64,000 bases of DNA. Source: Gyromitra esculenta. Taxonomy: Eukaryota > Ascomycota > Pezizomycetes > Pezizales > Discinaceae. This document shows positions 12,998 through 25,398 of the stretch, piece after piece. Position 1 is the stretch's first letter. Each line of letters begins with the position of its first letter. The notes beneath the pieces are model-generated. The model did no database searches and had not been told where the DNA came from. It saw nothing but the letters and a program-made list of their open reading frames with translations. Where the stretch lies: the NCBI GenBank assembly GCA_038503075.1, contig JBCAML010000003.1:1116001-1180000 (forward strand), in the 5' to 3' direction. The position numbers and the translations under genes were made by a program.

Positions 12998-15370
12998 CTA
13001 CTCAGCCCATCTTCTCTCCATCCCTCCACCGCTAACTTCCCTCCCTTCAACGACCTTCCTCCAATCCCTCCATTCTATACTAATCTCCTCTAAAACTCCT
13101 CCCATTACCATAGCACTCGCCATGAGTCCATGCCCTTCCCCTGCCAAGATTCGTACTTCGCACCGCCTCATTGTCTTTCCCAGCCACTTGACGTTTTCTA
13201 CCGGTACTCGTGTGTCCCTTGAGCCGTGATGTATCACTACCGCGCGTGTGATATCCACGTACCGGAATCCGACTGGCCTGTTGCGTTCTAGACAGACGAG
13301 CAAGTCCACGGCTGGATTGGCATTTCGCGTAGAGAGCGTCCAGATTGCATGTGTAAGTCGCTCGTCGTAGGAATTTTGGCGTTCTTTTTCGGCGGCGCTG
13401 GCGAGCGCGGCGAGAAGGATATCTTCTTCTGGGTTGGGTGGCTTGTCTTCCATTGGTAGTTTGGGTGAAAGCGGGCCATCTGGCATATCGGAGCCGCCAC
13501 CTTTGTGGGCCTTTGAACCATCTTTCGAGACGTCGTTTGAGGTGCCGCGGGGAGTCTTTTTTCGTGAACGTCCGCCAGTTCGGGGAAGGGAGGTGGTGAG
13601 CGACGATGAGGTGGCAGACATGAATGAAGAATTCGCAGCTTTCAAGATGGGTGTAGGGAGGGCGCGGAGAATGCGCTGGGTGGTGGGAACAGAGCCAACT
13701 TTCTCTCCCTTTTCATTACCAGAGGAGACGACACCTTCCATTTGGCTTGGGGGGATCCACGGAGCGAGAAGGTGAATCTTCCCACGGATATGGCCCGGCA
13801 TTCGGAGCGCTGTTGCAAGTGCATAGATTGCTCCAGCACTGTGAGCGAGAATGGAGAATTTGGTGATTTTAAGAGATTGGCAGATGTAAAGAACATCATC
13901 AGGCCAGTTAAGAACCGTGCGCTCTATCTCATCAATTGAATCCGACTCGCCAACACCCGGACGGTCAGGTGTAATAAGGCGAAGCCCGAGGGTCAAGGCG
14001 AGTTCATCGTAAAAGGCAGTCACATAACGAGTCAATCCCATACCGACGCAGACGAAAACGGCGAAACCGCTAGAATCACCAACTTCTGAGAAGGAGATAA
14101 CACGGCCGGTGGTAGGCATGCGGATTTTTTGGGAGAGCCGCGGAGAGCATAGATAAGCATCAACGGCATCATCTATTGAGTCCGCTGAAGAAGGACGGTC
14201 ATGGTGGATATGCTGTTCTGGAGTTGACTGGAAGGAGGGGCGAGGAGGCGAGGCGCCCGAATAGTAGCTTTTTGGGACGGGATCGGACTTACGTTTAGCT
14301 TTTGAAGGAGAACGGTGGGGAGCGCGTAGGGAGTCGGAGCGCGTAGGGTATATGTGCCCCTTCGAGTTGCGTTTCTTGTCTGGACGAGTTTTGGGGAGGT
14401 CCGGAGCAGGGGCGGCGTCGTTGTCTTCGTCGATATCGTAGGGAGAGCCGTTGGGCACGAAGACAGGCGAGCCCATAGGAGACGCCAGGTGGTGAGGCAC
14501 GGTATTTGTTACCAGGGCGGCGGGGAAGCTGTGAGACTCGTGGGGGGATCCTTTCCCGTAGCTGCTTGACCGCTGGGGGATGTGCCTTGCCATGTCTTCC
14601 GCCTTTCCTTTGCCCTTTCCAGCGGTGTCAATCCCTCCCAAAATCCCACTGGTTGCACTAAGTACGCCAGATGCACTCATCCGTATTTCCCGCTCCCGTT
14701 CTCGGCTTTGCTCCAACTCAATTTCGCGATTTTTTTCCTGCCTAATCCGTTCCTTTGAAGAAATATAACTCAATCTTCCTCCATCCTTCCTTGAACTCTT
14801 CCCGCTAAGGTTGCTCTCCCTGGAATTTCGCCTCTCTGGGATGGTTTCTCCGGGGCCGGCAGCACGGTTCATGTAGTTCCTAACATAGTTCGGGATATCA
14901 ACCCCACCTTTCCCTACAGATATCCCTGAATGCGAGCTTCTTCGGGACTCGATCGAGCCATTAGTGTGCACCGAGAACCCGCTTGGAGGCTTTGCAGTCC
15001 TCACGACGGGTGCCAAGGCCGCATCGTCTGGGTGGAGAAATGCGTGTTCTCTCCCGATCCCTCCGACCGCGACCGTGTAGTCATAATCGCGGTCTCTCCC
15101 TTGCGGGAAGGAACTTGGGATTGGAGCAAGAGATCCATATAATGACGGGTTCTCGAGTGGGCCTGGGGAGAGCTTGCTGAGGGAGTCAACAAGGTTAGTT
15201 ATTACCTCCGGAGAACTAGCGGAGGACAGCGAGCGGTGTCGAGAATGAATAGACTTCCGCCGAGGATTTGTAGACCGCTCCCGATGCCGAGGGGTCGAGG
15301 TGGTCGGGGTATGAGAATGTCGGTGGGGGGGCGCTGGAGGTTGGATTGGTGGAGGGAGAGAAGATGTCAT
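12998..15370 (-). CDS. Alpha/beta hydrolase with long disordered N-terminus
   Basis: Single-exon frame of 790 residues. I start at the ATG at 15370 (A at -3); the frame continues upstream to 15514 but begins there with TTG. Residues 1 to about 420 are Ser/Pro/Arg-rich and look disordered, with a charged RERERE-type stretch. The hydrolase fold follows: a TPDRPGVGESD segment near residue 470, a nucleophile elbow LAHSAGAIYA with the probable catalytic Ser near 511, an Asp in GSRDTRVP near 718, and a His in GEGHGLM near 747. The elbow is A-H-S-A-G rather than G-x-S-x-G. A Ser/Lys-rich insertion sits between the elbow and the Asp. Substrate is unknown; the fold alone fits esterase, lipase or non-catalytic relatives. 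No signal peptide is visible, so it is probably intracellular. It diverges from the WDR7-like gene across a 2.4 kb spacer. Confidence 0.85.
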   Translation of the reverse strand: MTSSLPPPIQPPAPPHRHSHTPTTSTPRHRERSTNPRRKSIHSRHRSLSSASSPEVITNLVDSLSKLSPGPLENPSLYGSLAPIPSSFPQGRDRDYDYTVAVGGIGREHAFLHPDDAALAPVVRTAKPPSGFSVHTNGSIESRRSSHSGISVGKGGVDIPNYVRNYMNRAAGPGETIPERRNSRESNLSGKSSRKDGGRLSYISSKERIRQEKNREIELEQSREREREIRMSASGVLSATSGILGGIDTAGKGKGKAEDMARHIPQRSSSYGKGSPHESHSFPAALVTNTVPHHLASPMGSPVFVPNGSPYDIDEDNDAAPAPDLPKTRPDKKRNSKGHIYPTRSDSLRAPHRSPSKAKRKSDPVPKSYYSGASPPRPSFQSTPEQHIHHDRPSSADSIDDAVDAYLCSPRLSQKIRMPTTGRVISFSEVGDSSGFAVFVCVGMGLTRYVTAFYDELALTLGLRLITPDRPGVGESDSIDEIERTVLNWPDDVLYICQSLKITKFSILAHSAGAIYALATALRMPGHIRGKIHLLAPWIPPSQMEGVVSSGNEKGEKVGSVPTTQRILRALPTPILKAANSSFMSATSSSLTTSLPRTGGRSRKKTPRGTSNDVSKDGSKAHKGGGSDMPDGPLSPKLPMEDKPPNPEEDILLAALASAAEKERQNSYDERLTHAIWTLSTRNANPAVDLLVCLERNRPVGFRYVDITRAVVIHHGSRDTRVPVENVKWLGKTMRRCEVRILAGEGHGLMASAMVMGGVLEEISIEWRDWRKVVEGREVSGGGMERRWAE

Positions 15371-17797
15371 TATGCGTATTTCTAGTTCGTTTGGAGAAAT
15401 GCTCTGAATGCTCTGGAGGTAAGGGGAGCAATTGGAAGAAATGCTCAGGAGAAAGTTTGTGGAGATCACCGGTCCATGAAGTTGCGGTGGGTTAATCCTG
15501 GTCGCAAACACCAACCGAACTGGATTGCTGGAAAACGCCGAAAACCCGAGGAAGAGGATTTATTAAGTCTCGGATCCACGGGCAACTAATTAATGATCTG
15601 ATCTCTCACAAACAATAACAGCAACACTATCACCACTACAAGCGCTGGCACGAGGTTTGTTTTCTTTCGCTGGGACGACGAGAACGATTTTGTTTCTGGG
15701 CTGCAGCCCCTGAAGCAGCGTCGCACAAGCGAAAGCCTTGCTGCAGATCTGATTGGCGGATTGTTCGATGAGATGGGCGCACTGCAGCTCTGTGCAGGAT
15801 GCAAGGGACGAGCGAACACTGAACCGAACTGGACCGCACTGGACTGTCGTGAAGCAACTGTGACGCTGGGAAGAAGCTTGCACTGGGAGCAGCAGAGGGC
15901 TCTGGGGAAGAGGGAGCGAGACAGAACACAGGACCACAACCAGGACCGGGAAAGGGGCAGCGGGATCAGAACACTCTCGTGCAAAACGCCAATTCTGCAG
16001 CTGCCGGGACTGGCCCAACTGTCGTCTGTCCACGGGGTTGGGTAACCTGGGGTCTGAGCACAGACAGACGAGACGCGCGGAGCCAATCGGGAGCCGGAGA
16101 AGGGGATGCCGAGATGCTGCAGGGCGAAGATGTTGGATCTACCTTGCCGACAGCACTCAATGCAGCTCTCGCAGGATTGTTGTTTCTGTCAAACCATCGT
16201 TTCACTGTTTTTACGGGTACAAGAATATCGCATGCAACAGAAGCTATGGCGTGAACAAAACCCTACTCTTCAAACCTTCCCAGGCGGGGGGTAAACACAA
16301 AAGAGAGACAATACATCCGCCAGTAACAAATAAGTACTGGTGGTGGGACCGATGAGCGAGGTTACACAGTGTGATTGGTAGAATACTGCTGGTACTGGGT
16401 AGTGGTCCGCTGGCGCATCAGTCACAAAAGGAGATTAGATATGGAGGCGCGCACTAAGCGGAGGCGAAGAGGAAGGTTGTAACCGAGATTGCAACCGGGG
16501 AGAGGCAGGAGTAGGTGTATCATGATGGATGCTCCCCTAAAGGGCATCATGAGAGGAGAAGTATCACGAAGCGGGGGGTGAAGCCCAAGTGCTAAAGACT
16601 TTTAGCCCTGTGTCACCCCGTTGCAACGTAGAAGGAAGAGTTGCAGCTTCAAGCGAGTGAAGTGTAGAGGAGAAGCAGCATGGCAGCTCTTGCAGGAGTT
16701 CTCTAGCATACATATTCGCGCATCGTTCGTTAGCTGATGCGAGTGGGGTTTCTTCTCAGCCTTTGCCTACTCCCCGTGTTCGTCGCTTTTCGAGTCTGGG
16801 TTGTGGTGTTTTTCGCGTGAGACCTGGTGGGGGATATTACATAAGACGACCCAGATCACGAGAGAGCACTCGGCTGTCTTCTGCCAAGGCTAAGAAAGCA
16901 GTGGGAGTAAAGCAAGTACATGTACTGCTGTGTGTGATAGCACCAATTCATATACGGCTCAGAGTCCTAGTTAGTGTGATTTTCACCACCATTCATTCTT
17001 GCAAGCCCTGCTCGGCAGTGTATATGCACGCAGCGACTGTATCTCGAATACACGTATTCATGAAACGGCCCCAGAGCCAACAAGTCGTCCCGAGCGACAG
17101 CTTGTGCTCCCACGAATCTCGTCTTCTGCTAATGCATACCAACAGCTTTGATAAACGAGGCCAATATTGTTAGTGTTAAGTAGCACAAAAAGGCATAAAG
17201 TCTTGAGAGATTAGGAAAACCAGGGGCGGCTCGCTCATCTACGGGAGGCTGCAGAAGTGAGTTTTATAAGTAGGGCAACCAAGATCTATATACACGGAGT
17301 AAGCAAGTGCTACTGGGTACCCCACAGTTTCGTGTCTCTTACTTTGGCGTTCGCCTCTTACTATATTCCACCAACGCACTCTAAGGTGCTAGATGTTTGG
17401 TAAACTTAGCGACTTCGCTTCGATATGCAAGCATAAGCTCCGTAACTCTACTTGGCCCCCGCGAAACTAATTTCATCCAGACGTTGGCACAAACCAGTCA
17501 GGTGAGCTTACTCCCGCGGCCGGCCCCCAGGCCGCGGGGGTATGACCAATCCTCGAACTTTATTGCAAGACGAGCTTTGTATGGGTTGGAAACTCTGTAA
17601 CTGATTCATACGCCTTATGATGATTATAACAGCAAATGAGCAGAGCCGAGAAGGACAAGCAATCACGGAAGTCTCCTACAATTTATCTCAAACGTCATCG
17701 TTTCAGCACGTGGGTTAGGGTTTACACGTGATGCGGCTCACCAACCCAGAGTAGCCTGAACCAGCAATTCCCAACACCACCTCTTCTCCAGCAAGCT
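15371..17797. other. Divergent intergenic spacer
   Basis: This is shared upstream DNA of the hydrolase (leftwards) and the WDR7-like gene (rightwards). From about 15600 to 16250 it is GC-rich and several frames are open at once on both strands, which I attribute to composition. A short inverted repeat built on GGATGCTCCCCTAAAGGGCATC lies near 16527-16551, and one TACATGTA at 16917-16924. Confidence 0.5.
17707..17730 (+). promoter_or_regulatory. Telobox flanked by two CACGTG sites
   Basis: CACGTG occurs at 17707-17712 and 17725-17730, with GGTTAGGGTTT between them, 68 bases before the WDR7-like start codon. CACGTG is the classic bHLH (Cbf1/Pho4 type) site and TTAGGG-containing boxes bind Tbf1/Teb1-type Myb proteins in fungi. 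The symmetric arrangement suggests a core promoter element; binding is inference. Confidence 0.55.
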
Positions 17798-20700
17798 ATG
17801 GCATCACCATCCTTCCTTCTCCCCTTTGCCTATTGGGATACCCTCGCCTCCTTCGTGCCTCCCTCCTCAACCATCACCGTTGCTAAGTTCCTCCCTCAAT
17901 GGCTCTTCCTTGGCCTCTCTTGCGGTGGGCTGCTCCTCGTCTGTACCGGAACTGACTCGGATGACGTGACATTGAGCCCACATGCTCGGCTAAGTGGACA
18001 TAAAGCTGCCGTGATAGCCCTACAGACGATACTAGCTAGAACAGAGGCGGGGAAAGAGCTGTTGCTGCTGTCGTTGGATAGTGCTGGGAGACTGTGTAAA
18101 TGGTCTCTAGGAGACGGGAGATGTTTGCAGAGTGTTTCAGGCACCGTTTCTTCCCGGCCCAGGGGGTTTAAGGTTACCGAAAGGGGGACTAACCCCAGGG
18201 ATGCAATTCAAGATTCCGTGGTCATAGTTTATGGTTGCAGCACAGAGATCGTTGTGCTCAATGCTGAAACGCTAGAGACTATCCTACTTTGGACCGGGAA
18301 CGTCGACTGGCCTCTGCCGGCTATTGCAGATGGAGGACACGAGATACTGACGTTGATGTCGAAGCGTAAAATCCAAGGTTGGACCCTCGAGAAACGGCCG
18401 CTGGAAATAAAAGGGTCGATTACAACGATTGGCTTGGAGAAGGACTATAACCGACAATTCACGATCGAGCCAAAGAGTGACTGCGGGGATATCATAGGCT
18501 TTGAGAGATGTTCCGAAATCGACTATGTTGTGGTGCAGCGTAGAGGAGTCAGGATTTATGCTGCAGAAAACGGAAGCTTTGTTCTTAGGAAAACTATCGA
18601 CACGGTACAGGGAGAAGCTGATATTGCTGGGTTTGAGGTTTTTGAAAAGAGAGGTATCGTTTTTCTATGGGCTAGTGATGGCAGTGTGAGAGTTATTCAG
18701 CGAGGAGAGATTGGTCTTTGGGGAGTAGTGAGCGACTTGTCTCCTCCGAGATCCGTGGGAGAGAGCGGAAGAGCGGTTCTGATGGCATTTACGGAAAGAA
18801 AGGGGAGCTGGGTGGTAGCAGCCTTTTCTCGGCCAAAACTAGACGGCAGGAAGAGGCCTGTAGTCTTAGCTTCGCAAGAGGGTTTGGAAGTTGGGGTATT
18901 TTCTCTTAAAGACCGTGGTCGTGATATACAGTGGAATGTCAATAATGAAGGTGTGCACGTTCTGATCTCCAAAATACTGCACATATTACTCTTAAAGATA
19001 CCATGATTTCTATTTATGATGGTAATGTCTTGACCACCCGACTGACACTCCTGTCTTCTGAAACCAGTCCTCTTTACTCCACTCCCGTCAGAAGGCGAAG
19101 CCCCACTATCCAGCTCCTCCGCCGTATTCTCCAACATGATTATTTTTGCCCATGGCCGCATCCTCCGCTTCCACTCTCTATCGTCCTTTCTTTTATCGTA
19201 CCATGAACCAATCAATCAAACGTACATTCCCACTGCCGCCCCAATAATCCTTCTCAAGCGTGTCCGTATCGGCGAATACATCGGCGTCGGCCGTGGTGCC
19301 GGCATACAAGGTGGGAAAGAGTACCTTATTGTCGGCTCCTCTGCCGGTGAGCTCTTCATTGTTGAAGCACCTTCATACCACTCCTCGCAGCGTCTCCCCC
19401 TTTCTGCGGCCCCTATTACATCCGTCAACCTTCTTCCTTCGAGCCTCGGGAAACGACTCCGGAGCACGCTGTTCGTCACTTCCTCTGATGGTACTGCATC
19501 AATTGTTGATGTTGAGCGTGCACGGATTATGGTTACGTTCCCGAGTCATGACTACCTGCATCTTGTATCCTTTGCAACGAAAGCGGGACAGAACATTATA
19601 CTCCTTACATACGAGGATCAAGCACGCCGTGAATGGGACCTTGGTGAGGAGGAAGGCGGCGTGCTGAAACCGCCGCCATCAAGCCGAGGCAGTGATAGGA
19701 TCCGAGGCGGAGAAGTGGGCGCGACAGGATTACTGTACGCGGGAGATCTAGCAGACGAAGGATGGCACGAGGTGAGGGTTGGTGCGTTTGAAACCGAGGA
19801 AGATGATCGTGAAGGTGAGGGGGAGGTGCAGAATAGGAATGGTATGGTCAAGGCATGTGAACAATTCTGCGAAGAAGGATTGCCTAGCTCTGTAGTTAAC
19901 CTTAGAACCGTCTTGGAGGCGCTTAAGGCGGCGGTGAATGTCGCGAAGGAGAGAACACGGGCGAGTGAGAGAGTTGTTGTTGGAAACCACCCTGCGCTGA
20001 TCACCGCAAAGAGCTTACTCACCGCGTTAGTTCCTGGCGGGATTGGAGAGCTGGTCGGGTGGGAGGAGGAAGATGAAGATTATGAGTGGCGGATGATTGT
20101 GGATCGGTACTTTTTCAGACGGAAGAGGCCTGCGGTGTTGGGACAAATCGGCGCTGGGAGACATGTGAGCTTGCTTACGCGGGAGGCTATTAGTAGAAGT
20201 GAAGACAGGGTTTGGGGTGTTGGGCCTTCAGTCACGAGTATCGTGTTACTGGCAGCGTTGGCGTTGGTTGGGGGATTACTGGAGGCGTCGGGGAGGTTAG
20301 AGGTATGGGATGTGGTTGTGATACGGGCGTTAGCGTGTCATGCGGAGACACAGAGGAAACCGGCGTTGGGTGTCTGGGCGAAATATTGGATGGATGGGAA
20401 TTGTGCATCACTCTATCTCACTCGCTGTTTTTTTTTTTTTGCATCGTACTAATTTTTTTTCGTGGGATAGCACTCATAAGGAAAACTGCGAGGAAATGTA
20501 TGCGCATCTACATGGAAGGCTTATCGGATGAGTGTCGGAACCATATCGTAGGGTATTGGTCGAGATTTTGTAAGTTTTTTTCTCGATGAAGTATTGGTGA
20601 GGTTAAGTTAATAGATCGAGAAGTGCCGGTTGTAGTGCCACCAGAGCTATTTTCGTCAAAGGAGGTGGTAAGAAGTGTTATTATTTTAGGGAGGCTGACG

Positions 20701-21791
20701 GCTGGGTGGGCTGATAAAGTTGATTCGAGGTGAGTGATTATTTTGATTGTGGTTGCGATGAAGGTGGCAGGGATTGAGTTTCGTTGGAACTAATTTGGGT
20801 GTCTAGTTTAAGGAGGAGCGTTGCTTTATCGATAGAGTTGCTGCTAGGTGATAGCAATCCCTTCTTCCAAGATACTGCGATCGAATTGGTGGGGTATGGG
20901 TGGTCTGCGTTCCAGTCACTATTCGATCCCTTAGAGGTAAGAATATCTGTTTTCTCCGCCTTTTGCAGTTTTTTAACTCTGAAAAAGGTAATCTATATGC
21001 TTATACGTATATCCGCTTCAAATCCGGAAACTTATCCTGAGTCACGTCGAAGAACCCTCCATAAGTGCATCCTCCAGATCGCCGAAAGGAACTCCCCGCT
21101 GCTAGGATCAGGTCTCTCGAGCAATATTGCTCATGGTTCTTCTTCACCTCCCGCATCGGCGGTAGCGACGGCAGCCATGTCCTCAGCGGTCAACATATGT
21201 GTCGCGACAATGCGTATCGTGGCAATGGTAGTTCGGGAAGATGCGATACTATTCAGGGATGTACTGAACTTGATCGTCACCGCCGTCGTCAAGATCCTTG
21301 ATCCGAGCAGCCCATTACGGGAAAAAGTGCTGCCGACGGTGACTGAGTTAGTAAATGAGATGGTAGAAGCTTATCCGTCCATAACTTTCCACCGCCCCAC
21401 TCAACGCCTCGCATTGAGTGTCTCACCTGGTATCGTGCTCATCTTCGACCTCAAGTCCGCGACGGAAATGAACGTTCTTCAGGGCCACCACAATCTTGCG
21501 AACTTTCTCTCGTTCTCCCTCGATGGGCGGTATCTTGTCGCGGCCGATCTGGAGGAGGATACGTTGTTCGTGTGGAAATTCGTGACGGGGATACTGAGCT
21601 TTATTGGTGGAAGCGAGGGGCCTGGGGTACTGCAGCCGAAAAAGAAGGAGATATTTAAGAATACAAGGAGGGTGGGTGTTGTCGATGTGGAGTGGACGGG
21701 AGAGAAGAGCCTTAAGATTACAGCGGGAGAGGATGCTACGATTGTTGCAAACGTTGATGTTGGGAAGGGGGAGGGGTGGGGTATCTTGTAA
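17798..21791 (+). CDS. WDR7/rabconnectin-3-beta-like WD40 protein
   Basis: Six exons: 17798-18950, 19068-20402, 20471-20569, 20615-20729, 20807-20936, 20988-21791, in phase and encoding 1211 residues. WD-type blades sit at the N-terminus (LSGHKAAV near residue 70, then a CKWSLGDGRC blade). The middle is helical and poorly conserved. The last 130 residues hold another propeller part (LIFDLKSATE, LQGHHNLANF, LSFSLDGRYLV). This split architecture matches WDR7, which works with DMXL/Rav1 proteins in V-ATPase assembly and endosomal acidification in animals; the same role here is inference. Weak points: exon 1 could also end at 18920, exon 2 at 20369, and the 51-nt in-frame segment 20937-20987 (GTAAGA to AAG) may be intron or coding. 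Branch points CTGAC, CTAAT and CTAAT precede three acceptors. Confidence 0.75.
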
Positions 21792-22402
21792 CTGGAGAGG
21801 GTGCGTGTATACGGCGATTGGGTAGTGAGGTAATGGTATTTTGAGCTTGACTGTATGTTGAGCTTTAGTTACAGATAATGGGAATGAGAGGTGGTTGCTA
21901 GCTGTAGTCTCTGCTAGAGTCAACTGAAAAAGTTATTTAGTCACCAAATATCACTCGCAGTCCAGTTAACGCAAAAACCAGTATCAAACTGGCTACTTGG
22001 TTTCCTGTGCAGAGGCGAGTTTTCAACAGGGATGAGGCGATAGGCACTCGGTCTCCAACTGAGAACAAGAAATCGAGGGTACCTACAAGATGCCAAGCCA
22101 TACATAGATGGCATAGCCCAATAGGGTTAAGGTGCTCCTAAAATAGAAAAGACAGCGCTGGCGTGAATGCGGCTCAATTGGGTGTCAGAGCTTCGTCGTC
22201 TTGGGCATCGCGTGTCTGAGTTCACCAGCTGTCTCCCCTTTTCTGCGGGAGCTTAATCTACGCTCAGCAAACCAATAGCCCACTCGTGCACCACCAGCCA
22301 GCCGCCACTTCTGCGAGACTCTGAATCGCTCAGCCAGGCGTGTCCAAAAGGAAGTCTTAAACATCCGGGTTGACGCCAGTCCCCAAACTACCCAGCTCCA
22401 CG
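21792..22402. other. Intergenic spacer
   Basis: About 600 bases between two plus-strand genes; it must hold the 3' end of the WDR7-like gene and the glutaredoxin promoter. I see no further gene. Confidence 0.5.
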
Positions 22403-23224
22403 ATGCCTTCGTCCCGCCGTGTCAAGCTCCTGGCAGTGGCAGCCGTGACGATTGTTCTCATAGTCCTCTACTATAACGTTAGTTCCTCTTCCCACCCCTT
22501 TCAATTGCACTCCCGCTAACCTCCGCCGCCACCACAGTCACACTCCTACTCCGCCACAAGCCAATCCCGCTACCTCAATGACCTCAAAGCTGCCTCGGAG
22601 CGTGAGCGTCTCGCCAAGCTCCAGACCGAATCCCTAGTCCCCCCGCCCGACCACGCTCAAGACCTCACCGACACCGCCGGCGTAACCGAGCGCCTCCGTG
22701 AAGCCGAGGAAGCCGCAAAGAAAGCCGCTGGCGAGAAAGCCGGCCCGAAGCCAGACAGCCCAAGCAAGGTCCAAGAGGCCATGAAGAACCGCGGCGGAAA
22801 GAAAGATCCAGCCGAGCTGCGCGAGCAGAAGGACCCCGTGGCCGAAGGCCCAGAGGAGAGGCCTGAGCCCGTGTACGATGCGTTGGTGGACATCGCGGAC
22901 ATGCTGAAGCGCTCGCCGGTCGTGATATTCTCAAAGACGTATTGCCAGTTCTCGGCCCGTGCGAAGGACCTACTGCTGCGGCAGTACAGCATCACGCCGC
23001 CGCCGTTTGTCGTCGAGCTGGACCAGCACGACCATGGTCGCGAGCTGCAGGCCGCGCTCGGGAAGCAGACGGGCCGGAGGACGGTGCCCAATATTATGGT
23101 TTCGGGGAAGTCGATCGGGGGATGCGATGATGTGCTCGCACTAGAGCGTGATGGACAGTTGGTGGAGACTATTCAGAGGATGGGCGGGAAGAGGGTCATG
23201 AAGATTTTAAAGCTAAAGGACTAA
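22403..23224 (+). CDS. Membrane-anchored monothiol glutaredoxin (Grx6/Grx7 type)
   Basis: Two exons, 22403-22477 and 22538-23224, encoding 253 residues; the intron is GTTAGT to CACAG with a GCTAAC branch. Residues 7-23 are a single hydrophobic segment after a basic SSRRVK start, as in type II signal anchors. A Lys/Glu/Ala-rich, probably helical stalk covers about 30-135. The glutaredoxin fold spans about 139-250, with active site CQFS (Cys161), the TVPN cis-proline loop near 209 and a GGCDD motif near 219. A single active-site cysteine with Ser at the second position matches the yeast secretory-pathway monothiol glutaredoxins Grx6 and Grx7, which reside in ER/Golgi, use glutathione and guard thiol redox state; Grx6 also binds an iron-sulfur cluster. 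Location and role here follow from that family and the anchor. Confidence 0.88.
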
Positions 23225-25398
23225 GATCCTTATTTTTCTTTCTTTCTTTTCTTTCTTTTCTATTTGTGTTTTTCTCTCATTGGGTTACATATCTTGAGTC
23301 TTAACTTTTTAGGGATAGGTTGATTGGGGGGGGGAAGGGGTGGCATATGGGATTGCATGGGGGATGGATTTTTATTTCTTGGAAATATATCTAACTTTTT
23401 TGCTTGATTGACGGGTCGTTTGGTAGCCCCGTGAGGTCGTGTGTGTATATATATATTGGTATATCTCGATTGGGAAGGAAGCTTCAAAAGAATGAAGGAG
23501 GAAATTTCTTTTTTTTTCTTTTTTTTCCGTGGTATCTCTCGGATCTCTCTCTCCCTTAACGACAATTCCCCTTTTCGTTCGACTTTCCCATTATCTTGGC
23601 TTTGAGCAAGAACTCACATTTTTGAATCAATTCTTTTTTTATTATTAATCGTGTCTCTCTTATTAGGTACTAAGATCTATGAAGAAACTACGTACAGCAA
23701 TGTGCACTGCCAAGGCCAGGCTTTTTTTTATATTACTAAATTGACTCATAGACTTCGCTCGTATTCCTCAATAAGTACCCGCAGTACCCGCGCATATCGC
23801 CCACGAATTTAGGGGGAGGGGGGAGGTTTTTTTTCAATTCGCAGCAACGTGCAGCCAGCGTCCTAACCCATCTTTGGGAGATCTGCAAATGCAACAAAAA
23901 AAAATATTTGAAATCTCGATATCAAAATAGGTAATTGTGTCTACGGAACATTATTCCGGGCCAATAGAGAGATGAGAGAAAACAAACCCTTTCTTTCTTT
24001 CTTTACCCCCTCCCAGCTGCAGTCACGTTGTACAAACGCCCCCCTCCGGAATACGAGAAAATGCATTTCGGCTGTAATTGAGAGGTATAAGTACTGTTCT
24101 CCCTCCCTCCCCCCCCCGGGCCCCGTTTACTGCTGCTTCATCAGCTGTGATGAAGATACCTAAGATATGCTTATTCACTCGCCGAGATCCGTACCGACCC
24201 TATGGGGGAAGTAATGGAATTAACGTCTGAGGTTATTCTGAGCTATAGAAATAAAATAAGAGAGAGACGGGAGTTAGTTGGCGCTTTTTGTTTTGTAATC
24301 GAGTTGTACGTATTTGGGGGGTTTTTTTTGGGTTGATGGTGCGGGGAGGGGGGGGAGGTGAGAGAGGGTTGAGTGGTATATATAGGGTGGTTGTAGGCTC
24401 GGATACGGAGGGGGCTTCTTCAAATGGGTAGTACGGGAAACCTAGCCACACTCATCCTTCGTTGACGAAAAGCTGTATATAGCTCGAACGTCTGAAATAA
24501 CATCTAGAGAAAAAGAAACGGTTCCTTAATGGAGGTTGCTTGCACACTTGATATCTATTGCACGATATCTCAGAGGAGGTAGCGTGCACAAGCTTAAGGC
24601 TGAGTAGTATTCACGTGATCTCGATCTCCCATAAGAGTCAAGTAGATCGGATCCCAAGATATCGAAAGATAGGTTTGTGTGGAACTATATGCATGCACAT
24701 TGTGTATATATCGTCATATGTAATTCCGAGTAGTAGAAAGATGTCGGTAGCCATGGTAGCCATGGTAGCTCCTGGGTATAACGCGGTATATCTACGGTAT
24801 CGGATACGTTCTAGTATATGCTTGTCGCTGCTCAAGATGCAGGGTTATAGTCTATCGTAAGACGTCCTTCAAGCGAGTGATATCAAGTGACTAAGGTCTA
24901 GGACGCAATATATCGGCAACTGACTTCACCATACATGCCTTTGATCCCTCGTAGCTTAAGTTTGGTGCGCTATGTGCGAATCTCTGTTTAAGATAAGCTT
25001 TTATTCGTCCCTAGGGAGATGGGCAGCCGTTTAGCCATCCAAGCAGGTGAACTATTACCTGTTATAAACCATTTGAAGGTGTATGCCAGCCTCGTTGATA
25101 GATAACCCTCCCCTGAAAGCGAAGATCACTCGTCCGGGAAGGCTTGACTTCGAAAGTGGACAAGTTTACATATCTCGGGTATCTACAGTTCTTATTCCAC
25201 CATGCGCGTGACTGATTATCTTCACTCCCACCGGCATTCGAATGCTCGATCGGACGAGTATCCCGAATAACATTTTCGTGCTTATCTTCGTTTGTAGCAG
25301 CTAGTCTCGTTTCAAATACTTGAAGCCTTAAATATTTTGGTTCATGCGGATCGCGGATCGAAAGAAGGCCATATATATGGTTGATTCGTCTCTGCGCG
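23225..25398. other. Low-complexity intergenic stretch
   Basis: Long poly-T, poly-G and poly-C tracts, CTTT-type runs near 23236-23260 and 23988-24005, and a short tandem array of GGTAGCCAT near 24748-24768. No gene is supported. Confidence 0.5.

Noticed and set aside
15586..16086. Minus-strand open frame of 166 codons with a hydrophobic end
   Set aside because: All three minus frames and a plus frame are open over the same GC-rich segment. No start context, splice signals or family match, so composition explains it.
16763..17173. Plus-strand open frame of 136 codons
   Set aside because: It begins with TTG, has no domain or splice-linked exon and lies in the divergent spacer.
23260..23565. 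Minus-strand frame rich in Lys, Pro and Thr
   Set aside because: It is made of CTTT and poly-purine low-complexity sequence.
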